The position numbers and the translations under genes are program-made. From positions 342,995 to 406,994 of the forward strand of contig JADKID010000041.1 of NCBI GenBank assembly GCA_016721425.1: a stretch of DNA of 64,000 bases, written 5' to 3'. Below are positions 41,717-51,900 of this stretch, piece after piece. This DNA comes from Bryobacterales bacterium (lineage in GTDB: Bacteria > Acidobacteriota > Terriglobia > Bryobacterales > Bryobacteraceae). The notes below the pieces were generated by a model that ran no database searches, was not told where the DNA came from, and was given only the letters and a program-made list of their open reading frames with translations. Each line of letters starts with the position of its first letter. Positions within the stretch are counted from its first letter, which is position 1.

Positions 41717-43759
41717 ATGGCGTTGAAACGGCTATTTCTCATCACTCTGCTCGCCCTGACGGCGGTCGCCCAAAAACGGGCCATCACTCACGAGGATGTC
41801 TTCCTCCTCAAACGCACCGGCGATCCCGCCGTCAGCCCCAACGGCAAGACCCTCGTCTTCTCCCTCGTTGAGCCGGATTACGACGCCGCCAAGCAGATTA
41901 CCGACCTCTGGTTGGTCCCCGCCGATGGCAGCCACCCCGCCCGCCGCCTCACCTCCACCAAGGCTCCGGAATCCGGTGTGGCCTGGTCTCCCGATTCCAC
42001 CCGCATCGCCTTTGTTGCCCGCCGCGATGGCGACGAGAACGCGCAGATCTACGTTCTCAACATGAGCGGCGGCGAGGCCCAGCGCGTCACCAACGCACCC
42101 GCCGGCGCCTCGAATCCGCAGTGGCGGCCCGACGGCCAGGCCCTCCTCTACGAATCTGATTTCGACCCCATCGCCACAGACCGCAAAGCCCGCAAGTGGA
42201 ATGCCCGCGTCTACGACACCTTCCCCATCCGCTTCTGGAACGCGTGGCTCGACGAGAAGAAGCCCCATATCTGCGTCCAGGAACTCGCCCCCAACGCCAA
42301 GCCGGTGGACCTGTTGAAGGGCACAAAACTCGCCGATTCCCCCGGTTTCGCCGGACAGTTCAATCCCACCGGCGGCGGCCAGTCGCTCGATGCCATCTGG
42401 GCGCCTGACGGCAAATCCATCGTCTTCACTGCCTACGTGAATCGCGACGAGACCATGACCGCCGAAACAGAATCCCACCTCTTCGTGGTCTCCACCTCGG
42501 GCAACGAACCCCGCCAGCTCACCGAGCGCGGCCAGAGCTTCGGCAATGCCAAGTTCTCTCCGAAGGGCGACGTTCTCTTCGCCCTCCAACAGAAGAACCC
42601 TGTTCCCGGCGGGCGGCTCTATTCCATCTCGCGGCTGGTGCGGTTCTCCTGGCCCGCCGCCGCCAAGCCGCAGTTTCTCAGTGCGCAATGGGACCGCAGC
42701 GTCTCCGCATTCTCCATCGCCGCCGATGGTGCAACGCTCTATCTCGACGCGGAGGACGACGGCTTCGACCAGCTCTTTTCGCTACCTGCAACGGGCGGGC
42801 AGCCCAAGCGTCTCTTCGACGTGAAGGCCGGCAGCTACACCGGAGTCAAGCCAGTGGAGGGCGGCCTCATCGCCCGCTACCAAACCTCCGCGCAGCCGCC
42901 GGAGATCGTTCGCCTGAATCCCGAGCGGGCCATGCACGCCTACCTGACCATGTCCAATAACGACCGCCTCCCGCAGATTGAAACCACGGAGCCGGTCCAC
43001 TTCTGGTTCACTGCGAAAAACGGCAAAAAGGTGCACAATCTGCTCATTTTGCCGCCGTTTTTCGACAAGGAGAAGCGCTACCCCATCGTTGCGTTCCCGC
43101 ACGGCGGCCCCAACGGCATGTCCAAGGACGCCTTCTCCACCCGCTGGAACAACCACTTCCTGGCGGCTCCCGGCTACGTCATCATCGAGACCAATTACAC
43201 CGGCTCCACCGGCTTTGGCGAGAAGTTCGCCGACGACATTGAGCGCGATGTGCTGCGCGGCCCGGCCAACGAGATCCTCGAAGCCATCGACGAGGCGGCC
43301 CGCCGCTTCCCCTACATCGACAAGTCCCGGCAGGCGGCCATCGGCGCGAGCTACGGCGGCTACCTGATGAACTGGTTCAACGGCCACACCAATCAATTCA
43401 AGTGCATGGTGAACCACGCGGGCGCCATCAACAATGAGTCGCAGTACGGCGCCAATGACGGTGGCCTGGGCCGCGAGCTGCGCATGGGCGGGCCCATCTG
43501 GGAGAAGGCTGGCCAGTGGAACGATCAGAGCCCCATCCGCTACTCCGCCGCGTTCAAAACTCCGATGCTCATCACGCAGGGCGAGCTCGATTACCGCGTG
43601 CCTCTCAACGAGAGCATGACCACGTTCAAGCTCCTGCAGCGGCTGAAAGTGCCCACGCGCCTGGTGACGTTTCCGGACGAGGGCCATTGGATTCTCAAGG
43701 GCGAGAACAACCGCAAGCACATGGAAGAAGTTATGGGGTGGTTGAAGAAGTATCTCTGA
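41717..43759 (+). CDS. Exported S9 family prolyl oligopeptidase-like peptidase
   Basis: A 680-residue peptidase with signal peptide (LKRLFLITLLALTAVAQ). A beta-propeller with PD40-like blades (WSPDSTRIAFV, WRPDGQALLY, WAPDGKSIVFT) fills about 30-400. The alpha/beta hydrolase domain has nucleophile Ser in IGASYGGYLMNWF, Asp in QGELDYRVP and His in DEGHWILKG. It resembles acylaminoacyl or dipeptidyl peptidases. The 3' end overlaps the convergent ACT-domain gene by 29 bases. Confidence 0.92.
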   Translation: MALKRLFLITLLALTAVAQKRAITHEDVFLLKRTGDPAVSPNGKTLVFSLVEPDYDAAKQITDLWLVPADGSHPARRLTSTKAPESGVAWSPDSTRIAFVARRDGDENAQIYVLNMSGGEAQRVTNAPAGASNPQWRPDGQALLYESDFDPIATDRKARKWNARVYDTFPIRFWNAWLDEKKPHICVQELAPNAKPVDLLKGTKLADSPGFAGQFNPTGGGQSLDAIWAPDGKSIVFTAYVNRDETMTAETESHLFVVSTSGNEPRQLTERGQSFGNAKFSPKGDVLFALQQKNPVPGGRLYSISRLVRFSWPAAAKPQFLSAQWDRSVSAFSIAADGATLYLDAEDDGFDQLFSLPATGGQPKRLFDVKAGSYTGVKPVEGGLIARYQTSAQPPEIVRLNPERAMHAYLTMSNNDRLPQIETTEPVHFWFTAKNGKKVHNLLILPPFFDKEKRYPIVAFPHGGPNGMSKDAFSTRWNNHFLAAPGYVIIETNYTGSTGFGEKFADDIERDVLRGPANEILEAIDEAARRFPYIDKSRQAAIGASYGGYLMNWFNGHTNQFKCMVNHAGAINNESQYGANDGGLGRELRMGGPIWEKAGQWNDQSPIRYSAAFKTPMLITQGELDYRVPLNESMTTFKLLQRLKVPTRLVTFPDEGHWILKGENNRKHMEEVMGWLKKYL

Positions 43760-44123
43760 GGTGTCCGGCGGCCGCCAGAGCGCTGAGCGCGTCGTCGAGT
43801 CGCGAGCCAGGGATCAGCACCCAATCCGTGTCGTACGTGGAGAGCGCGAAGATGGGCACGCGCGCTGCCGCCAGAGGCGCGAGGAACGACGCCAGCACGC
43901 CGGTCAGCGTGAAGGCGAACGGCCCCTGCAATTGGAGGCACGCCCAGGCGCGCTCGGCCTGCACCTCCGCCGGCACGCCCTGCTCCGGGCAGACGATGGA
44001 GAGCTCGTGCGGAGTGCGAGTGATGGACACGAATCCCGTACCGAGCCACGACGGAATCTCCGCATCCGGAGCCAGGCGGCATACGGCCCAACGCCCGTCG
44101 CACACACGGAACGCGAGCCCCAT
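43731..44123 (-). CDS. ACT domain-containing protein
   Basis: A 130-residue protein that appears to hold two ACT-like halves: RWAVCRLAPDAEIPSWL and FAFTLTGVLASFLAPLAAARV, the second followed by IFALSTYDTDWVLI, the usual ACT ending. Stand-alone proteins of this type probably bind amino acids as regulators. Its ATG overlaps the stop of lhgO by ATGA, so it is translated with it. Confidence 0.75.
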   Translation of the reverse strand: MGLAFRVCDGRWAVCRLAPDAEIPSWLGTGFVSITRTPHELSIVCPEQGVPAEVQAERAWACLQLQGPFAFTLTGVLASFLAPLAAARVPIFALSTYDTDWVLIPGSRLDDALSALAAAGHLRDTSSTTP

Positions 44124-45325
44124 CAGCCCATCGCCTCGCTCAACCGCGCCGCCACCTCTTCGCCGATGGCGAGACACGCCGTGGCCGCCGGGCTGGGCGC
44201 GTTGAGCACGTGCACTGCGTTGGCGCGCACGATCACGTCGAAGTCTTCCACCAGCGTGCCCTCCGGCCGCATGGCCTGCGCCCGCACGCCCGCGCCGCCA
44301 GGCTCCAGGTCCTCGGGCTGAACCTCCGGCACCAGAGTTCGCAGGGCCGCGCAGAAGAGTTCCCGGCTGAACGCACGCCGCACCTCGGAGACGCACATGG
44401 ACGTGTGCCTGTTGAGGAATCGCCACAGTCCGGGGAACGTCAGCGCATCCCAGGCGTCGGCCAGATCGAACGAGGTCCGCGTGTAGCCCTCGCGCTTCAG
44501 GGCGAGCACGGCGTTGGGCCCAGCCTCCACGCCGCCTGCGATCATGCGCGTGAAATGCACGCCCAGGAACGGGAACTGCGGGTCCGCCACGGGGTAGATC
44601 AGATTCCGCACCAGGTGCTGGCGTTGCGGTTTCAGCTTGTAGTAGTCGCCGCGGAAGGGCACGATCTTCACGTCCGGGCGCTCGCCGGCCAGGACGGCAA
44701 CGCGATCGGCTTGCAGGCCGGCGCAGGTCACAATGTAGTCCGCGGCCACCTCGCCTTTGGGGGTTACCGCTACCCAGCCGGCGCCGTCACGCCGCAGCGC
44801 AGTCAGCGGCGCCCCGCACCACACCCGGCCGCCCGCCGCCTGAATGTCGGCCGCCAGCGATTCGCAGATTGCCGGATAATCGGTGATCCCCTCCTGCGGC
44901 ACGCGCAGTGCTGCCAGGCCGCCGACGTGCGGCTCGAGCTCGCGCATCTGCTCCGGCGTCAGGATCTCCAGGTGGTCCAGCCCGTTGGCCGTGCCGCGCT
45001 CCAGCAGCGCTTGCAGGCGCGGCAACTGATCCGGGCGCGACGCGACGACGAGCTTGCCGCAGACGTCGTGCCGGATGCCCTTGTCCACGCAGTATTGGGT
45101 CAACTGCCCGATGCCCCGCACCGCCAGCCGCGCCTTCGCCGTGCCGGGACGGTATGCCAGGCCGCAATGCATCACGCCGGAGTTGTTCCCCGTCTGGTGC
45201 TGACCCACGGCATCTTCTTTTTCAATCAGCGTGAGGCGGATGTCCGGCCTGCGCTGTTGGATCCGCATCGCAGCCGCCAGGCCGACAGCGCCACCGCCCA
45301 CCACCAACACGCGCTTGCTTGCCAT
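44123..45325 (-). CDS. lhgO: L-2-hydroxyglutarate oxidase/dehydrogenase
   Basis: A 400-residue FAD enzyme of the DAO fold that oxidises L-2-hydroxyglutarate to 2-oxoglutarate. The FAD site is VLVVGGGAVGLAAAMRI, and the family stretch QTGNNSGVMHCGLAYRPGT follows. Later signals are DYIVTCAGLQADRVA and PFRGDYYKLK, both typical of LhgO. It lies 15 bases after purE and is coupled to the ACT gene. No lipid anchor is seen. Confidence 0.92.
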   Translation of the reverse strand: MASKRVLVVGGGAVGLAAAMRIQQRRPDIRLTLIEKEDAVGQHQTGNNSGVMHCGLAYRPGTAKARLAVRGIGQLTQYCVDKGIRHDVCGKLVVASRPDQLPRLQALLERGTANGLDHLEILTPEQMRELEPHVGGLAALRVPQEGITDYPAICESLAADIQAAGGRVWCGAPLTALRRDGAGWVAVTPKGEVAADYIVTCAGLQADRVAVLAGERPDVKIVPFRGDYYKLKPQRQHLVRNLIYPVADPQFPFLGVHFTRMIAGGVEAGPNAVLALKREGYTRTSFDLADAWDALTFPGLWRFLNRHTSMCVSEVRRAFSRELFCAALRTLVPEVQPEDLEPGGAGVRAQAMRPEGTLVEDFDVIVRANAVHVLNAPSPAATACLAIGEEVAARLSEAMG

Positions 45326-45340
45326 CGTCGAATCGTCCGC

Positions 45341-45826
45341 TTAGGGCAGCGTCTCGGCCAGCACCTTGGCGGCTTGCGCGGCGCGGAACTGCTCCAGCTT
45401 CGCCACCAGCTCAGGCCGCGAGTTGGCGAGAATGGCCACGGCCAGCAGCCCGGCGTTGGTCGCCCCGGCCTTGCCGATCGCCAGCGTGCCCACGGGGATG
45501 CCGGCCGGCATCTGCACGGTGGAGAGCAGCGAATCGTGCCCGCCCAGCGCTTTACTCTGCATCGGCACGCCCAGTACGGGCAGGGTGGTGAACGCCGCCA
45601 TCACTCCGGCCAGGTGGGCGGCGCCGCCCGCGCCGGCGATGATCACTTCCAAACCGCGGGCCCGCGCAGTGCGCGAATACTCGGCCGCCTGATCCGGCGT
45701 GCGATGCGCCGAAAGCACCCGTTTTTCATGCGGCACGCCAAATTCGTCCAGCGCGAGGCAGACGTGCTGCATCGTCTCCCAATCGGACTTTGAGCCCATC
45801 AGTACGCCAACCAGTGGTTTCTCCAT
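45341..45826 (-). CDS. purE: N5-carboxyaminoimidazole ribonucleotide mutase
   Basis: A 161-residue class I PurE, which moves carboxylate in step 6 of purine synthesis. Motifs are GVLMGSKSDWETM, VLSAHRTPD and GAGGAAHLAGVMAAFT, followed by the substrate-site stretch VPMQSKALGGHDSLLS. The usual partner purK is not adjacent; lhgO and an ACT gene follow in the same direction. Confidence 0.95.
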   Translation of the reverse strand: MEKPLVGVLMGSKSDWETMQHVCLALDEFGVPHEKRVLSAHRTPDQAAEYSRTARARGLEVIIAGAGGAAHLAGVMAAFTTLPVLGVPMQSKALGGHDSLLSTVQMPAGIPVGTLAIGKAGATNAGLLAVAILANSRPELVAKLEQFRAAQAAKVLAETLP

Positions 45827-45969
45827 CGTGTATCGCCCCCGTTTAGACGGGTGTCCAGCTCTGCCGCCCGGCGGCTTCCGGCACCCGAACTTCTCAAGAT
45901 ACCGTAAGCTCAACGGTGACGCACGAGGCCTCGGGGTGAAGGGTGTACCAGGCGCGCTTGAATCCGCGT

Positions 45970-46035
45970 CCGCTCCCTCACGGTCGCGGCTCGGTTCGCT
46001 CGGCTCGGAACAGAGCCGCGACCGTCAGGGAGCGG
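45970..46035. repeat. REP-like long inverted repeat
   Basis: Two 23-base arms (45970-45992 and 46013-46035) pair at 22 positions around a 20-base loop. The arms begin CCGCTCCCTCACGG and end TCAGGGAGCGG. It lies in the 235-base gap between purE and the hybrid kinase gene, which otherwise holds nothing I recognise. It looks like a dispersed palindromic element; copy number cannot be judged from one window. Confidence 0.75.
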
Positions 46036-46061
46036 TGTTCGACAACTCTGGTGAGAGCACC

Positions 46062-48965
46062 CTACCGCGGCGGCGCGGCACCGGCGTCCGGATGGAGCAG
46101 GGAGCGGACCTTGGCCGCGAGGTCCCGTGGACTGAATGGCTTCTGGATGAAAAGAATTCCGGCGCCGGGGCCCTCGGCCTCCCCGGCGATCTCCTCGGCA
46201 TAGCCCGACATGAACAGGACTTTGATCCCCGGCCGGATCTGCTCCAACCGCGCGGCCAGTCGCATGCCGCCCATGTTTGGCATCACCACGTCGGTCAGCA
46301 CCAGGTGGATGGGGCCTGCTTCGCGCGCAATCACCGCGAGCGCTTCGTCAGCGGAATGCGCTTCCATCACCCGATAGCCGTAGGCATGCAACGCCGCCAC
46401 GGCATAGCGCAGCACCTCCGGCTGATCCTCCACCACCAGCACTGTCTCGGTTCCGCGCACCTCCGGGAGATTGGCCCTGTGCCCGGCTTCAACGGATGTC
46501 TCCGCTAGTGCCGGCAGCCAGACTCGCAGGGTTGTCCCCACGCCCGGTTCGCTCTGCACGTCAATCGATCCGCCGCTCTGCAGCACGATGCCCTGCACCA
46601 TCGAAAGCCCCAGCCCGGTCCCCTGACCCATCTCCTTTGTGGTGAAGAACGGCTCGAAGATCCGCAGCCGCGTGGCTTCGTGCATGCCCACTCCGTTGTC
46701 GCTCACGGCCAGCATGACACAGCGACCTTTCGGCCCCGCCTCCAGCGCGCCGGGGCGGCCCGCGCCCAGGTCCACCAGCGACGTTTCGATCCGAACCACC
46801 CCACCACCCGGCATGGCGTCCCTGGCGTTCACCGCCAGATTCATGATCACTTGCTCCAACTGGCTGGGATCCGCGCATACCATCGCTCGCTGCGCGTTCA
46901 ACTCCACCCGCACTTCAATCTCCTCGCCCAACAACCGTTCCAGCATCGGCCGGATCGACTCCACCACGCGGTTGAGGTCCAGTTCGCGCGGTTGGAGTAC
47001 CTGCTTGCGGCTGTAGGCCAGCAGGTGCCGGGTCAGGCTGGCCGCGCGCGCGCCCGCCTTGCTGATCTCCGTCAGGGTGGCGCGCAGCGGGTCGGTGGCG
47101 CTCATCTCGGCCAGAATCATCTCGCTATAGCCGTTGATGACGGTGAGCAGGTTGTTGAAATCGTGCGCCACGCCGCCCGCCAGACGCCCGATGGATTCCA
47201 TCTTCTGGGACTGCCGCAGTTGGGCCTCCAGCGCCTTGCGCTCCGTGATGTCGCGCACCACAAAGATGAGCCCGGAAGGGTTCCCCTGTCCGTCCCGAAT
47301 GAAATCGGACTTCGCCTCTACGTCGAGCGGGCTGCCGTCCCGGCGGAGGGCACGATACTGCACGGGTATGCCCGAGACGCCCTGGAACATCTGTGCCATC
47401 ATCGCTGCGGCCCGCTCCCGTTCCTCGGGAGCAACGAAGTCCGTCACCAGACAGCCGATCAATTCTTCTTCCCGCTCGCAACCGCTGAGCGTCAGGGCCA
47501 TGGGCGAGACCATGACGACGCGGCCTTCCAGATCCGTGATGATAATTTCGTCGGGCGACGCGTTCATGATGGATCGATAGAGAGCCTCGCTCTCGCGCAG
47601 TGCCGCCTCCGCCCGCTTGCGGTCCGTGATGTCGGTGATGAGGCGGGCGCACTGGTTCGGCGCCGGGCGGAAGGCGACCACCTCCGTATACTTCCTGCGC
47701 CTGGCGTCATAACTCTCGAAAAACCCTGGGTCGCCTGTCTCGGCGACGTCAATGCAGACTTGAAACTCGCGCGGGTCTACCTGGGGCATCACTTGCCGGA
47801 CAGTCCGGCCCACCAGATCCTCCGCCCGCAGTCCCGTCATCCGTTCGAACGCAGGGTTGACGGCGAGGAAACGAAAATCCACCGGACGCCCTTCCTGGTC
47901 TCTCAGAACTTCATGCAGCGTGAAGCCGCTTTGCATCTGGCGGAAGAGCGTTTGGTATTGTGCCTCGGCCCGCTTGCGCTCGCTCACGTCGTTCAGGCAG
48001 AGCAGCAGTCCGGACCGGCCGGCCAACTGAACCGGCGCGATGGAAACCAACAATTCCGCTTCCCGCCGCACTCCATCCCGCTGATAGACCGCGTGATGCT
48101 CAAAGTTGATATGCGCCCTGCCGCTTCGCAGCGTTTCCTCTAGGGCCAGCCGCAAGCCGCAATCTCTGCACTCTTCACCGTAGCCGCAGCCTCGCGGGTC
48201 ATCCGCGCTGTTGACGCAGCCGAATGTCCCACCGGCGCGCTCGTTCTTCAGGTCTTCCTCAGGAACGCCGGTGAAGCGGGTGAACGCCGGGTTGGCGTAG
48301 AGCACCTGCCGCTCGGCATCGAGCACGCACATCATCATCGGAGCGTGGTCGTAGACCGCCTGCAACTCCGCCCGGCTGGCGGCCAGCGAAACTTCCGCGA
48401 GCCGGCGCCGGGTGATGTCGGTCAACACCACGTGGGCCAGGGGCTCGCCGTGGGCGTCCGGCGTCACCGTGGCCTCCATCCGCGCCCAAAACATCGTGCC
48501 ATCCTTCTTGGCCATCCGTACATCGGCGCTTTGCGGTCCGCCGGCTTCGAACAGCGCCTTGTGGTGCAGGTAGTAGCAGTCGCGGTCGTCCTTGAAAATG
48601 AACTGCGAGTACCGCTGACCGGCGAGCTGGCCCCTGGGTACTCCAAACAGGCTGGCGGCGGCCAGATTGGCGTCCAGGATCTTTCCCTGCTGGTTCACGG
48701 TGCAGTAGCCCACCGGCGCCAGATCGTACAGTTCGAAGTAGCGCTCCCGCGAGGCATCCAGCTCCACCTGCGCCCGGCGCAGTTCCTCGTTCTGCATCTC
48801 CAGTTCGATCTGGTGGACCCGCAACTCGTGGACCAGGCTGCCGATCTCTTCGGGAGAGAGCGCCGCCAGCATTTCAGGAGTGTGGGCCAATTTGACCAGG
48901 TTCGACGCTTCAGCCCGCCGGCGCAGTTGCGCGGCGTCGCCTGAGGGGCCAATACCGCTACCCAT
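46062..48965 (-). CDS. PAS-domain hybrid histidine kinase with receiver
   Basis: A cytoplasmic sensor of 967 residues with no membrane helix. A short coiled coil opens it (HQIELEMQNEELRRAQ). Four PAS domains follow; the second carries a Cys cluster (near 250-275). The kinase core has GGVAHDFNNLLTVINGYSE, N box NLAVNARDAMP, G1 DNGVGMH, F box PFFTTK and G2 GTGLGLSM. The C-terminal receiver begins VLVVEDQPEVLR, with Asp in LVLTDVVMPNMGG and Lys in IQKPF. ATG 48965 has GGAGG 6 bases upstream and lies inside the end of the CheB/CheR gene, so the two form a coupled signalling pair. Confidence 0.9.
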   Translation of the reverse strand: MGSGIGPSGDAAQLRRRAEASNLVKLAHTPEMLAALSPEEIGSLVHELRVHQIELEMQNEELRRAQVELDASRERYFELYDLAPVGYCTVNQQGKILDANLAAASLFGVPRGQLAGQRYSQFIFKDDRDCYYLHHKALFEAGGPQSADVRMAKKDGTMFWARMEATVTPDAHGEPLAHVVLTDITRRRLAEVSLAASRAELQAVYDHAPMMMCVLDAERQVLYANPAFTRFTGVPEEDLKNERAGGTFGCVNSADDPRGCGYGEECRDCGLRLALEETLRSGRAHINFEHHAVYQRDGVRREAELLVSIAPVQLAGRSGLLLCLNDVSERKRAEAQYQTLFRQMQSGFTLHEVLRDQEGRPVDFRFLAVNPAFERMTGLRAEDLVGRTVRQVMPQVDPREFQVCIDVAETGDPGFFESYDARRRKYTEVVAFRPAPNQCARLITDITDRKRAEAALRESEALYRSIMNASPDEIIITDLEGRVVMVSPMALTLSGCEREEELIGCLVTDFVAPEERERAAAMMAQMFQGVSGIPVQYRALRRDGSPLDVEAKSDFIRDGQGNPSGLIFVVRDITERKALEAQLRQSQKMESIGRLAGGVAHDFNNLLTVINGYSEMILAEMSATDPLRATLTEISKAGARAASLTRHLLAYSRKQVLQPRELDLNRVVESIRPMLERLLGEEIEVRVELNAQRAMVCADPSQLEQVIMNLAVNARDAMPGGGVVRIETSLVDLGAGRPGALEAGPKGRCVMLAVSDNGVGMHEATRLRIFEPFFTTKEMGQGTGLGLSMVQGIVLQSGGSIDVQSEPGVGTTLRVWLPALAETSVEAGHRANLPEVRGTETVLVVEDQPEVLRYAVAALHAYGYRVMEAHSADEALAVIAREAGPIHLVLTDVVMPNMGGMRLAARLEQIRPGIKVLFMSGYAEEIAGEAEGPGAGILFIQKPFSPRDLAAKVRSLLHPDAGAAPPR

Positions 48966-51900
48966 GGTCATCCTCCGTGTCCGTGATGTATTGGCACTGC
49001 CCTGCCTCTAGCGCGGCCGCGTCGCCGTCTTCGGGATGGCTTTCCCTTTCCACTATCCTCGATTCGCCTTTCACCAGCCGTTCTGTCGTCGCAATCGCAT
49101 AAGCATCGCCGGCTAAGTTGACCAGCGCCGAGGCGGTTAGCGTCACCTCCACCACGCGGCCGTCCTTGGCGATCCGCCGCGCGCGATACGGTTTCAGAAT
49201 GTCGGCGCGGCCCAGGTGCCGCAACACCGCCAGCGCCTTGGGCCGGTCCGGCCCCGGGATGAGCTCGCGGATGTTCATCTCCAGAGCCTCTGCCTCGCTC
49301 CAGCCGTAAAGCTCGGCCGCCCGTGCATTCCAGGCCAGAATCCGGCCCTCCAGATCCTGCACCGTAATGGCGTCGTGGGAGTCGCCCACCACCGCCGCCA
49401 TGTGGACCCGTTTGGCCTCGCGCAGCACCTCCTCCGCCTGCTTTCGCTCCGTGACATCCAGAAAGACCACGATGCCCGCCGTCACCGTTCCGCCGTCATC
49501 GCGGATGGGCGCGGCCTTGGCCAAAACCACGCGATCGTCGCCGGGCGCCCTGCGCACGATGAACTCACGGCTGCACGTTTCGCCCATTTGCACCGCCTGC
49601 GCCAGAGGCAGGTCATCCGGTTTCAGGGGCCGGCCGTCCAGGTCCATCAAATGCCAACTGGCTACGTACTCATTGAGCCCCACGCCCGGAACGGCGCTCT
49701 CGCGCGTGCCGCCGCGGATCAGCAGACCGGCGTCGTTCACGTAGCGCAGCGCGCCGCTGGGCGCATCGGCCACGGCGATGCCTACCTGGCTGTTGTCTAA
49801 CGCCGCCTTGAGGATGGCCTCGGTCTCCTGCAACAACCGCTGGGTCTTCCGTGCCGTGGTGATATCGACAAAGGTGAGTACCGCGCCCTCAATCACGTTG
49901 TCCAACGTGCGGTAGGGCAGGATGCGCATGGTATACCACGCGCCCTTGTCGGTTCGCACCTCCAGCTCTTTCTGCACCAGAGTGTCCAGCACGCCCTGTA
50001 CATCCTGTTGCAGGGTGGAGTAGCCCTCCAGATTCGAGACAATGTGATTCACCGGGCGCCCCACGTCGCTCAGGATCAGGTTGATGACCTGTGTGGCCGC
50101 CGGCGTGAAGCGCAGGATGCGCAGTTGATGATCCACGAACACCGTGGCGATGCCTGTGCCGGCCAGCAGGTTGTTCATGTCGTTGTTGAGGCGCGACAGG
50201 TCCGCCACCTTGGTCTGCAATTCGGCGTTCACCGTGGTGAGTTCCTCGTTTACCGATTGCAACTCTTCCTTCGACGTCTCCAGTTCCTCATTGGTGGACT
50301 GCAACTCCTCGTTGACCGATTGCATCTCCTCATTGGAAGATTTCAATTCTTCATTAGAGGTCTCCAGTTCCTCATTGGCGGCCTGCAAATACTGGTCTTT
50401 GGCATGCAACTCCTGCCTCAGCGCCGCCAGTTGCTGTTGGGCCTCCTCCTCGGCGGGTTCCGCTGCCGGGCCGGGAAGGCTTGCGCGTGGCAATACGGGA
50501 TCCGGTTCTGGCGGCGCGTCCTCCAGCGAGACGAGGTAGGCCGGCGTGTCTAACGCCGACGCGCCGGACACGGATGCGGTGGGGACCGGGCAGACGGTCA
50601 GATTGACCCGCGTGTAGTCACCGTTGGTCTTCACGCGCAGGCCAGGGCAGCGCACCACGTCCCTGGAGGACTTGGCTTTGTGCAGCGCGGTAGTGAGATC
50701 GCGCCGTAACCCCTCCCGCGCCATTTTGAGAATGTTGTTGATGCCCACCTCGCCAGGGCAAGGTTCCAGGTATTTGCCGGTGCGGCCGTGCAGATAGAGG
50801 ATGTCCCCCTGCCCATTGACCAACGCACTGGCGGGCGCCATGTGTCGCAGCAGCGCCTGCTCAGTCAACTCGCGCAACGGCAACCTTCGGGTCTCCGGTT
50901 CCTTCGCCGCACCCGGAGAGACGGCCGGCGTGTCCAGCGTGGAGGGCGGCAGCAACCGCCCGACAGTGGCACGTTGCGCGCTGTGAATGTCCGCCCTGCG
51001 TTGATACAGCTTGTGTTTGCGGTCCAGCGGACTGAAGAGGTCGCCGAAGTCGCCCGAAGTCTCAGAGGTGCCCAGCATCAGAAAGCCGCCCGGATTGAGC
51101 GAGTAGTGGAACAGCGGAATCAGGCGCTTCTGCAGCTCGCCGCCCATGTAGATCATGAGATTGCGGCAACTGATGAGGTCCAGCTTGGAGAAGGGCGGAT
51201 CTCTCACCACATCCTGTTGGGAGAATACCAGCATGTCCCGAATGGCCTTGTGGATGCGGTAGGCGCTGCCATCGGGCTCTGCCGTGAAAAAGCGGGCCAG
51301 GCGTTCCGGTGTGATGTCGGCGGCGATGCCGGCAGGATAGTTGCCGGCACGGGCGATGGCGATCGCCTGAGCGTCAATGTCAGTGGCGAAGATCTGGATC
51401 TTGTAGCTCCGCCGCAGCGATTCCTGATGCTCGGCCAGTAGGATTGCCAGTGAATAGGCCTCTTCCCCAGTGGAGCAGCCCGCGGACCAGAGGCGGATGG
51501 CCGGGTCCGCGGGCCGTTCCGCAAAAAGCCTTGGGATGATTTCCGTCTCCAGCGCCTGGAAGACCTCGGGATCGCGGAAGAAATTCGTGACGCCGATCAA
51601 AAGGTCGCGAAACAGCGCCTCCACCTCCGCCGGCGTCTGCTGCAGGAACTTGACATACTGCTCCGCCGAATCAATCTGGTGGACGGCCATGCGCCGATCG
51701 ATGCGGCGGTGGACCGTGCTTGGCTTATACAGCGAAAAATCGTGGCCAGTCTGGGCGCGCAATAGGATGAAGACCTTCTTCATCGCATTCTCGGTCTTGG
51801 GCGTAGGTGGGGCTGTGCCAAGGCGGAGGTTGGTAGGTGCCGCGCCCGCGTACGCGATGAGCTGGGCCGCCATCTTTCCCGGCGGTAACTCATAATCCAC

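Noticed and set aside
50215..50420. Repeated DNA units resembling a tandem repeat or CRISPR-like array
   Set aside because: They encode the NEEL heptads of the coiled coil in the CheB-CheR fusion; period and coding frame match the protein, and there are no spacers.
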